DNA from: Liolophura sinensis
Lineage: Eukaryota; Mollusca; Polyplacophora; Chitonida; Chitonidae
Reading direction: 5' to 3'
Assembly (NCBI RefSeq): GCF_032854445.1
Contig: NW_027017955.1
Span: forward strand, 310,001 to 374,000
DNA: 64,000 nucleotides
A program made the translations under genes and the position numbers. Positions 1 to 9,876 of the stretch are shown here, piece by piece. Below the pieces are notes generated by a model, which was given only the letters and a program-made list of their open reading frames with translations, searched no databases and was not told the DNA's origin. Position 1 is the stretch's first letter. Every line of letters begins with the position of its first letter.

Positions 1-3000
1 CTACCTCCTAGCTTTGGAATGGACCGAAGTGCGCACAAAATTGCCTTGGTTTCTGCAGTAAATACAGAACAGGAATTTGGAAACCGAGTTGAAATGGTTC
101 TAGGCCCAAGGACAGCGGCAGAAGCCACGCCATCATCATTCTTGGAACCGTCAGTGAATATGCGGTGATAAAATGGATACTTTGAACACATATTACTAAA
201 CTCCTGCTGGTATACTAAAGGGTTGGTGGAAGAATTCTTCAGGGAGGAGAGCGAGGTATCAACCTGAGGCTCAGGACATAACCACGGTGGATCTTCCTGG
301 ATGCGTATGGGGGTGATAGTATCCAGCCCAAGTCCAGCTGCTTGCACGTGTTCCTGAATGCGGACACCCAGTGGAGGAAAAATGGATGGCTTCTGAGCAT
401 ATAAGTCTTCAAATTCCGGATGGAAGACACAATCAAAGGCCGGGTTGGATGGATTGGCTCTAAGCTTGGTGATATACTGTAAGGATGGTTCAGTTCTTCG
501 AAGCTCCGGGGGAGGCTCGTTTGCCTCAACATACAGACTCTCCACAGGAGAGGTACGGAAAGCACCTAAGCACAACCGTAGGGCCTGGTGATGTATAGTA
601 TTGAGTTTCTTCAACTGGGAGCGCGACGGACCTCCATAAACACTGCAGGCATAGTCTAGCTTAGAACGAATCAGTGCTCGATAGAGCTGAAGTAGGGTTT
701 CGTGATCCCCTCCCCATCGAGCACTAGAGACAACCTTCAAAATATTAAGCGCCTTTAGGCATCTGGCTCTAAGATAATTAATGTGAGATTTAAATGTAAG
801 GTGGTTATCGAAGATCACCCCGAGGAATTTTGCCTCCGGCACAACCTTGATGGGAGACCCATCTAAAAATACCTTGGGGTCTTCATGGGGGAAGTACTTC
901 CGACAAAAGTGTACACAGTCTTCGACTTGGAGAACTTAAATCCGTTCTCCAGTGCCCAGGCATGGATTTTGTTAAGACAAATCTGCAGCTGTCTCTCAAT
1001 GGTGTGCATACCTTTGCCTCGACAAGAGATACCAAGATCGTCCACAAAAAGGGACGCATTCATACTAGGAGATAAAACTCTGGCAAGGCTATTAATCTTA
1101 CTGCTAAAGAGAGTAACTGATAAAATGCTGCCTTGAGGAACCCCCTGATCTTGTTCAAAGTAGTCAGATAGGGTAGCCCCAACCCGAACTTGGAAGTGAC
1201 GATGGTCTAAGAATTTACGAATAAAGTCAGGAAGCCGACCTCTAAGTCCAAATCCATGCATATCTTTCAGAATGCCATATTTCCAAGTAGTGTCATATGC
1301 TTTTTCCAGATCAAAAAAGACAGATACGACATGGTCACGATTAACGATACCGTTCTTAATAAAGCATTCTAGACGAACAAGGTGATCAACAGTACTGCGA
1401 TTCCTTCGAAATCCACATTGAATGTCGCTTATCAACTCATTAGTCTCCAAAATCCACACCATGCGATCGTTAATCATCCTCTCCATAGTCTTGCATACAC
1501 AACTGGTTAAGGAAATAGGACGATAGTTATTTGGATCGGTAGAATCCTTTCCGGGCTTTGGGATGGGGACAATAATAGCGTTTTGCCATGAGGCAGGAAA
1601 ATTCCCGGAAATCCAAATGGTATTAAAAATTCCAAGAAGCACCCTCAAACAAGGAAGATTCTGGAAGGTGTCGTAAAAGCTGATAGTGGATATCATCTGG
1701 CCCTGGAGTTGAATCATGGGCCTTGCTCAGGGATGCGGATAGTTCATGTAGAGAAAATGTAGCATTGTAGGATTCTTCATTTGAGGATGTAAAATCAAGA
1801 TAACTTGCCTCGGTCCGTTCCTTGTCACGCTGGAACTGAGGCAAGTAATTATCTGAAGACGAATGGTGCGCAAAAGAAGCGCCCAACCTATTGGCTATGT
1901 CAAGTTTTTCTGTCAAAGAATTATTCCCGTCTTTAAGATGATTGACAGTGACATTGGATCCCTTGCCTTTGCAGTGGATCATATTCCAGACTTTTGACAT
2001 AGGGGTACGATGATTAATCTTAGAAACATAACGTTTCCAAGAGTCACGTTTGGACTGTTTGATAGTCCTACAAGCTTTAGCTCCAGTACGCCTAACATCG
2101 TCTAAATTACCGGGAGATGGTCTACATCGGTACACGCGCTCAGCACGTTTCCTGAAACGCCTAGCTCGTTTACAGTCCTCCGTGAACCACGGTTTCTTAA
2201 TACAGGGAACCGCACAAGATTTCGGGATACATTTGGAGGATACATTTGGAGGCTACATCGATTAGCTGATCCGAGAATAACTGGATAGGATCAACTGCAT
2301 CAAGAAAAAGGTCGCTAGTAAGTGTTTCACCACACAGAACAGCAAAGCGGGGCCAGTCTGCTTAATCATAATTAAAGCGTGGAAGGGAGGAAGATACCGG
2401 CTCCTCAAGGGTAAGTATGGTGGGGAAGTGGTCGCTTCCGCACAGATCATCATGGACGCTCCAGCTGAATTCCGATCTTAGCCCTGCATCAGCCAGAGCT
2501 AAATCAAGGATCGAATAAATGCCCTTTGCAGGATGAAGGTAAGTATGTGTGCCATCATTTAAGTCGCATAGAGAGTTATTAGATATAAAATCCTCCAATA
2601 CAGAGCCCTTCTGGTTACGTTTAGAGTCACCCCAGAGAACACTATGGGCATTAAAGTCACCCCAAAGAAGGCACGGTGTAGGTAATTGATCACATAGATT
2701 TTGCAGCTCTTGTTGGTGAAGAGTAGAAGAAGGTGGTATATAAATACAACAGATTGTTAATACTATACCCAGTATGATACGCACTGCCACCGCCTGCAAA
2801 TCGGTGTTCAGTGCCATTTTATTGTGTATTACACCCTGCCTAATCAAAAGAGAAGAACCCCCTGATGCCTTTTCCATTCGTAGACGTGACAACAGCGTGA
2901 TGACATACATAACCTCGACATTGATAACTAGGATCAGTCAGAGTTTCCTGCAAGTTAAAAGCTATAGGACTGAGGTCTTGAGCTAACATCTGGAGCTCTG

Positions 3001-3055
3001 CGAGGTTATACCTCAATCCTCTACAGTTCCACTGTAAGATCTTTGTAGTAGCCAT
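1..3055 (-). pseudogene. LINE A ORF2 polyprotein (endonuclease-RT-RNase H), broken, partial
   Basis: The protein would nick target DNA and reverse-transcribe the element RNA. It starts with MATTKILQWNCRG at 3055. Endonuclease motifs follow: QET, YIPPS, WGDFNAH and GSDHFP. The RT shows VPIPKPGK, YRPISL, FDLEKAYD, GVPQGS and FVDD. The reading frame is broken by a frameshift near 2865, a TAA at 2362-2364 after FNYD, more breaks in 2136-2361 (including a 13-bp tandem duplication at 2226-2251), a frameshift near 1650 and another near 915 just after the FVDD block. All copies share these lesions. The RNase H part is cut by the window edge. Confidence 0.88.
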
Positions 3056-3064
3056 TATTAATAT

Positions 3065-4208
3065 TTATTTACTCTTTTTCTTTTTTCTGGACTTCTTATA
3101 CATCGCTGCCCTACGCTCAGCAAAATCCTCCTGTGACAACGTTATCAACATCCTCTGCTTTTTAGCCTTGTCAACTTTAGAGTCTCGTCGCAATGTGCGA
3201 TAATACGACCCCACGGATGTTGAGACAGGTACCAAGACCTCATCCTTGCCATTGGTATAGGCAGGCAAGTCTTCGGGTGCATCCATTTCCGAAAGAGATT
3301 CCTCCATATTGGATTCTCCACCAGTCCTAGACATATCAGATTGCTGAGAGCTTCCCTGAGGATCAAGGCAATGTGCTATATCTCTAGTGTCTAACTGTGA
3401 CATTGTAGACGGGTCAGGACTGAACGTGCTACCCCATAAGGACGGGCTCTTACCAAGTGCACCTTTGGAGGGCATCACGCCACTGGATTGCGTCTCCTTA
3501 ATGCAGGATGGCGTTGTATCCGAAATTTCTGACGATCAAGAGGTAAGGAGGAATTCGAGATTTGACTCATACCGACAACCCACTCCGGGCTATTTGATGT
3601 CTGAGATGCCTCGCAAAGGCTCTGGGGCCCACCTACTACTGGCGATTCGCTTAACTTCCTTACCTTATTTGTAGCACTCTCCAGCTTCCTCGTTGTCAGC
3701 AGCAGAGTTATCCAAAGTCCCTTTATTTTGTTGACTGGAAGGAACAGACTCGGCAGAAACCCCAATTTCCATATCATCCCGCAAAGGTTCTACACAGTCA
3801 ACTCTATATATGATTTATTTGACAGCATCGCTGGCGATGTTGTCATCAATTATTTGAAGGCCATTGGCCTTTATCATAAAATATAAATTTTAATTGTCAT
3901 AAATATCTGTAGATAAACAGTTATATACATATAGATTTATACATGTGCTATAACCCTGGTTTTCGAGTTTTAACTCTTATTTTTCTTTTATACGATTTTA
4001 AACATGTCTGTACTTTTTGTTTTACTTTTGATGTTCATATTATCATATCGAAAACCTTAACCGTCTCGCGTTTTCACCTTGTTCTCGCCACGATATGGCT
4101 GAAATATTGCCGATGTGGCGTTAAGCCATAATCATTCATTCATTCATTCATTCCATATCATCCCCATGTCCCTGACTATAATTACCATCATCATCTCCTC
4201 GACCTTCA
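3065..4208 (-). pseudogene. LINE A ORF1, C-terminal fragment, interrupted
   Basis: The frame ends in a lysine-rich tail (SRKKKKSK) 9 nt upstream of the ORF2 start, as expected for the C-terminus of a LINE ORF1 nucleic-acid-binding protein. Further upstream the protein is acidic and Ser/Gln-rich and changes frame near 3476 and again near 3670. It is split at 3781-4150 by a LINE B 3' fragment and resumes at 4165-4208 (GRGDDDGNYSQG...). The zinc-knuckle region expected further upstream is absent because the element is cut at the junction with the B 5' UTR. Confidence 0.7.
3781..4150 (+). mobile_element. 5'-truncated LINE B insertion with 14-bp target-site duplication
   Basis: The last ~33 codons of a B ORF2 (YTVNSIYDLFDSIAGD...), the B 3' UTR and the (CATT)5 tail lie between two copies of TTCCATATCATCCC at 3767-3780 and 4151-4164. 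This is the signature of target-primed insertion of a 5'-truncated LINE. It went into LINE A ORF1, whose reading frame continues on both sides. Confidence 0.93.
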
Positions 4209-6535
4209 CCCCCGTGGGGTTTCCGGGGTGATAAGAATAGGGCCTCAGCCCTCTAGGCAAGCTTGTCGTAAAAGTCGACTAACCTAGAGCTCTCCTGTGT
4301 GAGCCCGGTGAATATAATAGGCTCACATCTTCTCGGTTGTGTGAGAGGCAACCGGGGAGCGACCTGTTTTCCGTGGGTTGCGACCCGTAATCTCCGAGGA
4401 CGGGATCCTGGTGGCTGAGGGTGGGTTGGTCTTGCGAGATCCTCCGCTTTGGCCCTTACTTGGAGTGAAACGGGAGGTCGGATGGGCCCGGTCCGATCAA
4501 TCGGCTTGGTCATGTCTTGCCTCTACGTGGTTCCAATTGCCTCAATAACAGCATATCGTTTGGCGAACAAATATTATTTCTGAAATATCGTTTGTAGGAC
4601 TACGTTTTGAGGCGGTGGCTCATGGGTCAATCGAGTAGATTGAATTTAACCTGTTGGTATAAATCAATCTGTTCGAGTATACCTCATATGGAATCCTTGG
4701 TGCCTTTCCTGCTGGGTATCCCCAGGTTCAGACATCGCCCTTGTTGGCACTCCTTGGTGGGTGGGGAACATATGGGCTGAATTGTATATACATATTGCCA
4801 TGTCATCTATAAACCTTAATTCGAATGTTTTAAATCTAAATACCAGGTCTTCCTCTCAGCCGATTTCAAGCGCTGACAAAAAGAGGAAATTAGAGGTTTT
4901 GTCGGATTCGGCTGATAACGGACAGGACAGCTGGCCGGCCTTTATCGTTCTCTCAACAAAGAGTGAACAAAAGCCGGCCTCCAAAATTCATCCATTTGTA
5001 CTGAAAAGGGCCCTGCAGGGTTCAGCAGGTACATTAAAAAACGTCAAGAAATTACGATCCGGAGACATTCTTATTGAATGTTTCCGGAAACAACAGTCCA
5101 TAAATTTATTAGCTTTAAACAAAATAAATGATATTCCTGTGTATACATCCCCCCATAACTCCCTGAACAGCTGTCAGGGAATTATACGTGACAGAGATCA
5201 GGATATCATTGATCTATCAGAAGAAGAAATCTGCACTGAACTGAAGTCACAAGGTGTTACCAGAGTGAAACGCTTCAATATGAAGAAATCTGGTAACATC
5301 ATTAAACTAAATACATATCTTCTCACCTTCAACAGTAAATCTATTCCGTCATATATTTACATTGGCCCGTATAGGGTTGGTGTGGACTTATATATACCTA
5401 ACCCAACACGTTGTTTCAAGTGTCAAAAGTTTGGCCATGGCAAGGGCCAGTGTAAAAATAAACTGATTTGTTTCCGGTGCGGCAGCGAGGGTCATGATGG
5501 TTTCGACTGCAGCAGCACAGCAAAGTGCTGCAATTGTGGTGGAGATCACATGGCCTCCTCTAGGGACTGCCCACTTTTTGTAAAAGAAAAACAAATAATC
5601 ACAATAAAGACTAAAAACAATATATCATATCAGGAGGCCCGGAAATTGGTCTCCCCTCCTAACATTTCACTGCAGACTTCATTTGCCAATGCGGTCAAGC
5701 GAGTAGCATCTGTTGCTACTCAAACATCAATGACTTGGCCCATTGGAAACCAGAAACCATGTCTTATTTCTGTTGAACCTACTGTTCGACCTGCTTTTAA
5801 TACGTCCTCAACCCAGACTGCCTCAATACAACAGATCAAACCAGCCAATAACACTGACCAACCCGATATTCCTAAACCTAGTCAACCTAAAAACAAAAAT
5901 GTGTCCGAAAATAAACCTCAAAATAAAAACAATAAACCTAGTAAACCCAGTGGCCCAACAGAGCGTCCCTCTAAGGCCACTGGGGACCCTGTCCAAACTT
6001 ATAATAAATTTGGACCGTTGGAGGACGTTGGTTTTTCAACATCAGATTCGGATGTGATGGATACATCACCCGCACCAGGGAGATCTAACAGCCGATCTCC
6101 CAGGATGGGTCGTCCACGGTCCAAACATAAAGAAAAATCTCCTATACGTCTCCCTCCGTAATGGCGATATACGACAAAATTATACAGTGGAATTGTCGAG
6201 GCCTTAAGGTCAATTTTATTGAAATAACACAGCTTGTTCAATCATTAAATCCTATAGCCCTGTGTCTTCAGGAAACTCATTTGAAAACATCTGACAAAGA
6301 TAAAATAACTCTTAAAAATTACTCATTATACAGTACGTACTCTAATGAAGAAGATCGAGCTGCAGGCGGCACCTCTATCTTCGTCAATAACAATGTTATT
6401 CACAGCCCTGTTGCTCTGGATACAGAGCTTCAGGCTGTGGCCGTTCGTGTTTCATTATGTGAAACAATCACATTATGTTCAGTGTATATTCCCCCGAACA
6501 TTTCTTTGTCAGCTTTGCAGTTACATAATTTAAAA
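4209..6535 (+). mobile_element. LINE B, 5' half (5' UTR, ORF1, start of ORF2)
   Basis: The element opens with a C/G-rich start (CCCCGTGGGG) and a ~590-bp 5' UTR, followed by ORF1 and the first 125 codons of ORF2. The same 5' UTR is present at 9091 and, diverged, at 11364. A hairpin is visible at 4251-4289 (CTCTAGG/CCTAGAG with inner GTCG/CGAC). The element stops inside the endonuclease at 6535, where an inverted (GAAT)4 tail of another B copy begins. Confidence 0.88.
4800..6161 (+). CDS. LINE B ORF1 protein with three zinc knuckles
   Basis: An ORF1 nucleic-acid chaperone of I/Nimb type that would coat the element RNA in the cytoplasm and accompany it to the target. The ATG at 4800 is chosen because a second B copy has its Met at the matching place (MSSINL versus MSILTL); the frame is open further 5' but has only a GTG. 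The 453-residue protein has a basic N-terminal region, a likely RNA-binding region at about residues 60-195, then CFKCQKFGHGKGQC, CFRCGSEGHDGFDC and CCNCGGDHMASSRDC at about residues 204-258. A Pro/Asn/Lys/Ser-rich tail follows. It is intact in all four units and overlaps ORF2 by one base in TAATG. Copy-specific residue: I in WPAFIVLS, where the other units have M. Confidence 0.9.
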   Translation: MSSINLNSNVLNLNTRSSSQPISSADKKRKLEVLSDSADNGQDSWPAFIVLSTKSEQKPASKIHPFVLKRALQGSAGTLKNVKKLRSGDILIECFRKQQSINLLALNKINDIPVYTSPHNSLNSCQGIIRDRDQDIIDLSEEEICTELKSQGVTRVKRFNMKKSGNIIKLNTYLLTFNSKSIPSYIYIGPYRVGVDLYIPNPTRCFKCQKFGHGKGQCKNKLICFRCGSEGHDGFDCSSTAKCCNCGGDHMASSRDCPLFVKEKQIITIKTKNNISYQEARKLVSPPNISLQTSFANAVKRVASVATQTSMTWPIGNQKPCLISVEPTVRPAFNTSSTQTASIQQIKPANNTDQPDIPKPSQPKNKNVSENKPQNKNNKPSKPSGPTERPSKATGDPVQTYNKFGPLEDVGFSTSDSDVMDTSPAPGRSNSRSPRMGRPRSKHKEKSPIRLPP

Positions 6536-6541
6536 GAATGA
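6161..6541 (+). pseudogene. LINE B ORF2, N-terminal endonuclease fragment
   Basis: This starts in the overlapping stop/start TAATG at 6159-6163, so translation would have to be coupled to ORF1 termination. The 125 residues hold the first part of an APE endonuclease: IIQWNCRGLK (Asn), LCLQETHL (Glu), GGTSIFVNN and SVYIPPN. It ends before the GDFNAH and SDH catalytic motifs, where the inverted tail of another B copy supplies a stop. It is non-functional as it stands. Confidence 0.85.
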
Positions 6542-6564
6542 ATGAATGAATGATTATGGCTTAA

Positions 6565-6599
6565 CGCCACATCGGCAATATTTCAGCCATACCGTGGCG
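6565..6599 (-). promoter_or_regulatory. LINE B 3'-terminal RNA hairpin
   Basis: CGCCAC and GTGGCG pair around a 23-nt loop with GAAATATT, followed by TTAAGCC and the (ATTC)n tail. It is equivalent to the LINE A and SINE hairpins. Confidence 0.7.
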
Positions 6600-6792
6600 A
6601 GAACAAGGTGAAAGCAAGAGACAATTAGGGTTTTCGATATGACAATATGAACACCAAAAGTAAAACAAAAAGTACAGACGTGATTAAAATCGAATAAAAG
6701 AAAAATAAGATTTAAAACTCGAAAACCAGGGTTAGAGTACATGTATAAATATATATAACTGTTTATCTATAGATATCCATGACAATTAAAAT

Positions 6793-8520
6793 TTATATTT
6801 TATGATATAGGCCAATGGCCTTCAAACAATTTATGACAACATCGCCAGCGATGCTGTCAAACAAATCATATATAGAGTGGACTGTGTAGAATCTCTGCCG
6901 AACATGGGCAAAGTCTACACAGTCAACCAGAATATGTTTGATGCCATATTGAGCATCACATCCAACACACTCGGGAGCACTGCTCCCATCCAAGATGAAA
7001 TTGTGTGTCAGATGAGAATGTCCAATACGGCATCTGGTTAAAACGACTTGGTCTCTACGAGACATATCAAATGTATATGAATTATAGCCAATGACCGGAT
7101 GAATGGCATGCAGTTTATTATGGACCTGCAAGTTCCATTCACCCTGCCAAAGGCCACGAATATATTTAAGAATATTGGACTTCATGTCAGTATAAGGGAT
7201 TTTTATCTTAGATATGGGTTTATTTAGGGCAGCTTTCGCCTCCCTGTCTGCGACTGTGTTTCCATGGATACCAATATGACTTGGTATCCAGCAGAATATA
7301 ATATCTTTACCTCTTCTAATTAACTTCCTATGTATAGCTAAAATTTGAAGGATCAAGGGATTTTTAAATTTATTATTCTGTATTGCCAATAGGCAAGACA
7401 ACGAGTCAGTGCATATCATTGCCCTCTGGGCACACCCAGAAGAAACATATGATAAGGCCAGGAGTATACCTCTGGCCTCGGCAGAGAATATTGAAGAAGA
7501 GGATGGAAGACGAAAGGAAGAGACTCGCTGCTCCATGACAGCCGCAGTCGCAACCCTGTCCCCATCCTTCAACCCGTCAGTATATATAAATTTATAATCC
7601 ATATAATTAGCTTTAATTTCAGCAAAACCTTGCTGAATTATAAGAGAATTTATATTCGATTTATTATATTTACGTAGATCAAATATTAGTTTAGGTTGTG
7701 GGAGAAGCCATGGAGGAGACTCCGGAAAAGACACCGGAGCTATATCCTCCAGCTTGATGTTAGCTCCCACAATATGGTCCCGTATACGAAGACCGAACGA
7801 AGGGATCTTGTTAGGACATTTAGTATATTTGTCTACATACAATGGATTGAAAACACAGTCGTAGGCAGGGTTTGTTGGATGTGGTTTAAGCTTTGTAGCA
7901 TATTGAAGGCTAAGTTTTATACGTCGGTTATATAAAGAAGGCTCATTTGCCTCCACGTATAAACGTTCTACTGGTGAGGTTCTAAAAGCACCAAGGCTGA
8001 GCCTCAAACCTTGGTGATGAACAGGATCCAACATTTTAATGTACGAATTCCTAGCGGAACCGTAAATGATGGATCCATAGTCCAATTTAGACCTCACCAG
8101 AGAACGATATAAATTAAGTAAAACTGATCGGTCAGCACCCCAATCGGTGCTAGACACGACCTTAATTATATCGAGAGCCTTTGTACATTTAGCTTTAAGC
8201 ATTTTTATATGAGGTGTAATTGATATTCGATTTTTTGTCAAAAATAAAACCCCTAAAAATTTATTTTCTCCAACAATTTTCACTGGTTTACCAAAAAAAT
8301 TAAGTTCAGGGTCTAGAGGGAATTTCCGTTGATTACAAAAATGCATACCGACGGTTTTAGATGCGGAAAATCTAAAACTATTGGCAACTGCCCATTTCTC
8401 GATCTTATTGAGACAAAGCTGCAGCTGCCGCTCGATGTTATTCATATTTTAAGCACGGTAGCATATCAGGAAATCATCTACATATAAAAAAAACCTCTGT
8501 GCCAGATGTCAATGTTATAG
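6793..8520 (-). pseudogene. LINE B ORF2, C-terminal RT/RNase H fragment
   Basis: An open stretch of 550 codons (8445-6793) covers the RT thumb (FLGVLFLTKN, LYRSLVRSKLDYGS) and an RNase H domain with all four acidic residues in context: YTDGLK, SAEARG, CTDSLS and ADREAK. A C-terminal motif follows: RCRIGHSHLTH then CVGCDAQYGIKHILVDC. Just upstream the RT catalytic block YVDDFLICYRA is readable at about 8490-8455. It is separated from the open frame by a TAA, and a T-run frameshift precedes it. The ATG at 8445 is an internal Met and not a true start. Confidence 0.87.
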
Positions 8521-8805
8521 CCAAACTAAACTATCAGGCAAAAGAAAGGTGTCACCGTATTTTTTTTCATAAAAAAAAAGTAAAAGCGCGGTTCCGGGTT
8601 TGATTCTAAGCAGGACTTAGTGTATGAATGCATAGTTTCCTCTACCAGAACGCATCGTCACCAACGCAGCAACTGGAATTGTGAAATTGCGACCACATGC
8701 AAAACGTCCTTTTGAGGCATGGCTCGTGATGCACGTGCGGTAATGTTGCATAAATACTCTTGCTCGAAAGAGAAGACATTCAGTGACCGAAAAAACACCA
8801 ACAGT
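8521..8805. other. Unassigned 285 bp upstream of Tc1-like fragment
   Basis: I recognise no gene here. It holds T and A homopolymers near 8550-8580 and then mixed sequence leading in frame into the Tc1-like fragment. It may be the transposon's own 5' non-coding region, but I could not find a terminal inverted repeat. Confidence 0.4.
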
Positions 8806-9090
8806 ATGCCAAGACTTACGCAAGCGCAACGAGACCAGGCCATCGGTATGTCCACCATGGCAGTCTCGCAACGTCACATTGCAAGAACGTTCAACTGCAG
8901 CCAAACCACCATCAGGAGGTTGTTGATACGCTATCAGCAGACAGGCCAGACCCAAGACAGACCAAGATCGGGAAGACCGAGGCTGAAGATCGCTACATCC
9001 GGCAGATCCACCTCCGAAACGTCAACAGCGGCGACGGCACTAGGCCATGTCATCAGCCCCAGAACAACACTGTGTCGTCTTCGTTCAACT
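8806..9090 (+). pseudogene. Tc1/mariner-like transposase, N-terminal fragment
   Basis: The frame MPRLTQAQRDQAIGM...VSQRHIARTFNCSQTTIRRLLIRYQQTG is a Tc1-type helix-turn-helix DNA-binding domain, followed by DRPRSGRPR, the GRPR AT-hook-like motif between the two paired-like subdomains. After GRPR the family sequence continues in another frame (EDRYIRQIHLRN) and then returns to the first (HVISPRTTLCRLRS), so there are two compensating frameshifts. It is cut off by the LINE B 5' UTR at about 9091, and no DDE catalytic domain is present. The ATG at 8806 fits the family start; an earlier in-frame ATG exists at 8719. Confidence 0.82.
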
Positions 9091-9876
9091 CCCCCGTGGG
9101 GTTTCCGGGGTGATAAAAATAGGACGTCAGTCCTCTAGGCAAGCTTGTCGTAAAAGTCGACTAACCTAGAGCTCTCCTGTGTGAGCCCGGTGAATATAAT
9201 AGGCTCACATCTTCCCGGTTGTGTGAGAGGCAACTGGGGAGCGACCTGTTTGCCTTGGGTTGCGACCCGTGATCAACGAGGACGGGATCCTGGTGGCTGA
9301 GGGCGTGTTGGTCTTGCGAGATCCTCACGCCCAACACGTCACTTTGGGCCTTACTTGGGGAGAGACGGGAGGTCGGATGGGCCCGATCCGATCAATCGGC
9401 TTGGTCACGCCTTTCCTCTGCGTGGCCCCAAAATTTCTCCATAACACCACTCAGTAAAGAATAAATGTTATTTCTGAAATTTTGTTTGCGGTACTACGTT
9501 TTCAGGCGGTGGCTCATGGACCAATCGAGTAGTATGTGTCTGATGTGTGACCTTATTAGCCTAATGGGGTTTGCTTATGGACGTGGAGTCCTTGGTGCGT
9601 TTCCTGGTGGGTAACCCCAGGTTCAGGCATCGCCCTTGTTGGCACTCCGTGGGTGGGGTGGGGAACACGTGGGGTGAATTCGTATTATATATTGATTATG
9701 TCTATCCTAACCCTTCCAAACCAAATGTATCTAACAAATAAAATAACCAGGTCTTCCTCTCATCCGACTTCGTCGAATGCTGACAAAAAGAGGGAGTTAG
9801 AGGTTTTGTCAGGCTGCCTTGATAATGCGCAGGATACATGGCCGCCTTTCATCGTTCTCTCAACAAGGAGTGAACA
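9091..9876 (+). mobile_element. Second LINE B 5' end (5' UTR plus ORF1 start)
   Basis: This is similar to 4209-4980 but a different subcopy, and it keeps a CGCCCAACAC segment that units 1, 2 and 4 lost from the first copy. It includes the 5' UTR hairpin at 9133-9171. It ends at 9876, where an inverted B tail (GAAT)3 begins, the same type of junction as at 6535. Confidence 0.85.
9698..9876 (+). pseudogene. LINE B ORF1, N-terminal fragment
   Basis: About 60 codons from ATG 9698 match the start of the intact ORF1 (DKKRELEVLSG..., WPPFIVLSTRSEQ). Truncation at the inverted tail leaves no RNA-binding or zinc-knuckle part. Confidence 0.8.

Larger units (their letters stand above)
1..4208 (-). mobile_element. 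LINE A (I/Nimb-like non-LTR retrotransposon), 3' part outside window
   Basis: This is the left-most copy of LINE A, read on the minus strand. Within the window it shows part of the RNase H region, the RT, the APE-type endonuclease and the C-terminal part of ORF1. The 5' end is cut where a LINE B 5' UTR begins at about 4209, so the N-terminal half of ORF1 is missing. A complete view of the 3' end is given by the copy at 15188-20183. Clade assignment rests on the APE-RT-RNase H order and the C-terminal Cys/His motif, both known from I-superfamily elements. Confidence 0.85.
6536..8520 (-). mobile_element. LINE B, 3' half, inverted against the 5' half
   Basis: Read on the minus strand this has the end of the RT, the RNase H domain, the C-terminal Cys/His motif, a 3' UTR (6552-6792) and a (ATTC)4 tail at 6536-6551. 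The tail abuts the plus-strand B 5' half, so the two halves converge. I looked for a target duplication of the left flank beyond the 5' end and did not see one. The right border near 8520 is approximate, set by where RT similarity fades. Confidence 0.82.

Noticed and set aside
4141-4150. CATT, GAAT and GTGA runs as independent microsatellites
   Set aside because: They sit exactly at LINE 3' ends and are element tails.
4761-4799. Upstream GTG start for LINE B ORF1
   Set aside because: GTG is not expected as a start in a eukaryotic element, and a second B copy has its ATG at the position matching 4800.
8617-8955. 112-codon frame on the minus strand over the Tc1-like fragment
   Set aside because: It is the antisense of the helix-turn-helix coding sequence and has no motif of its own.
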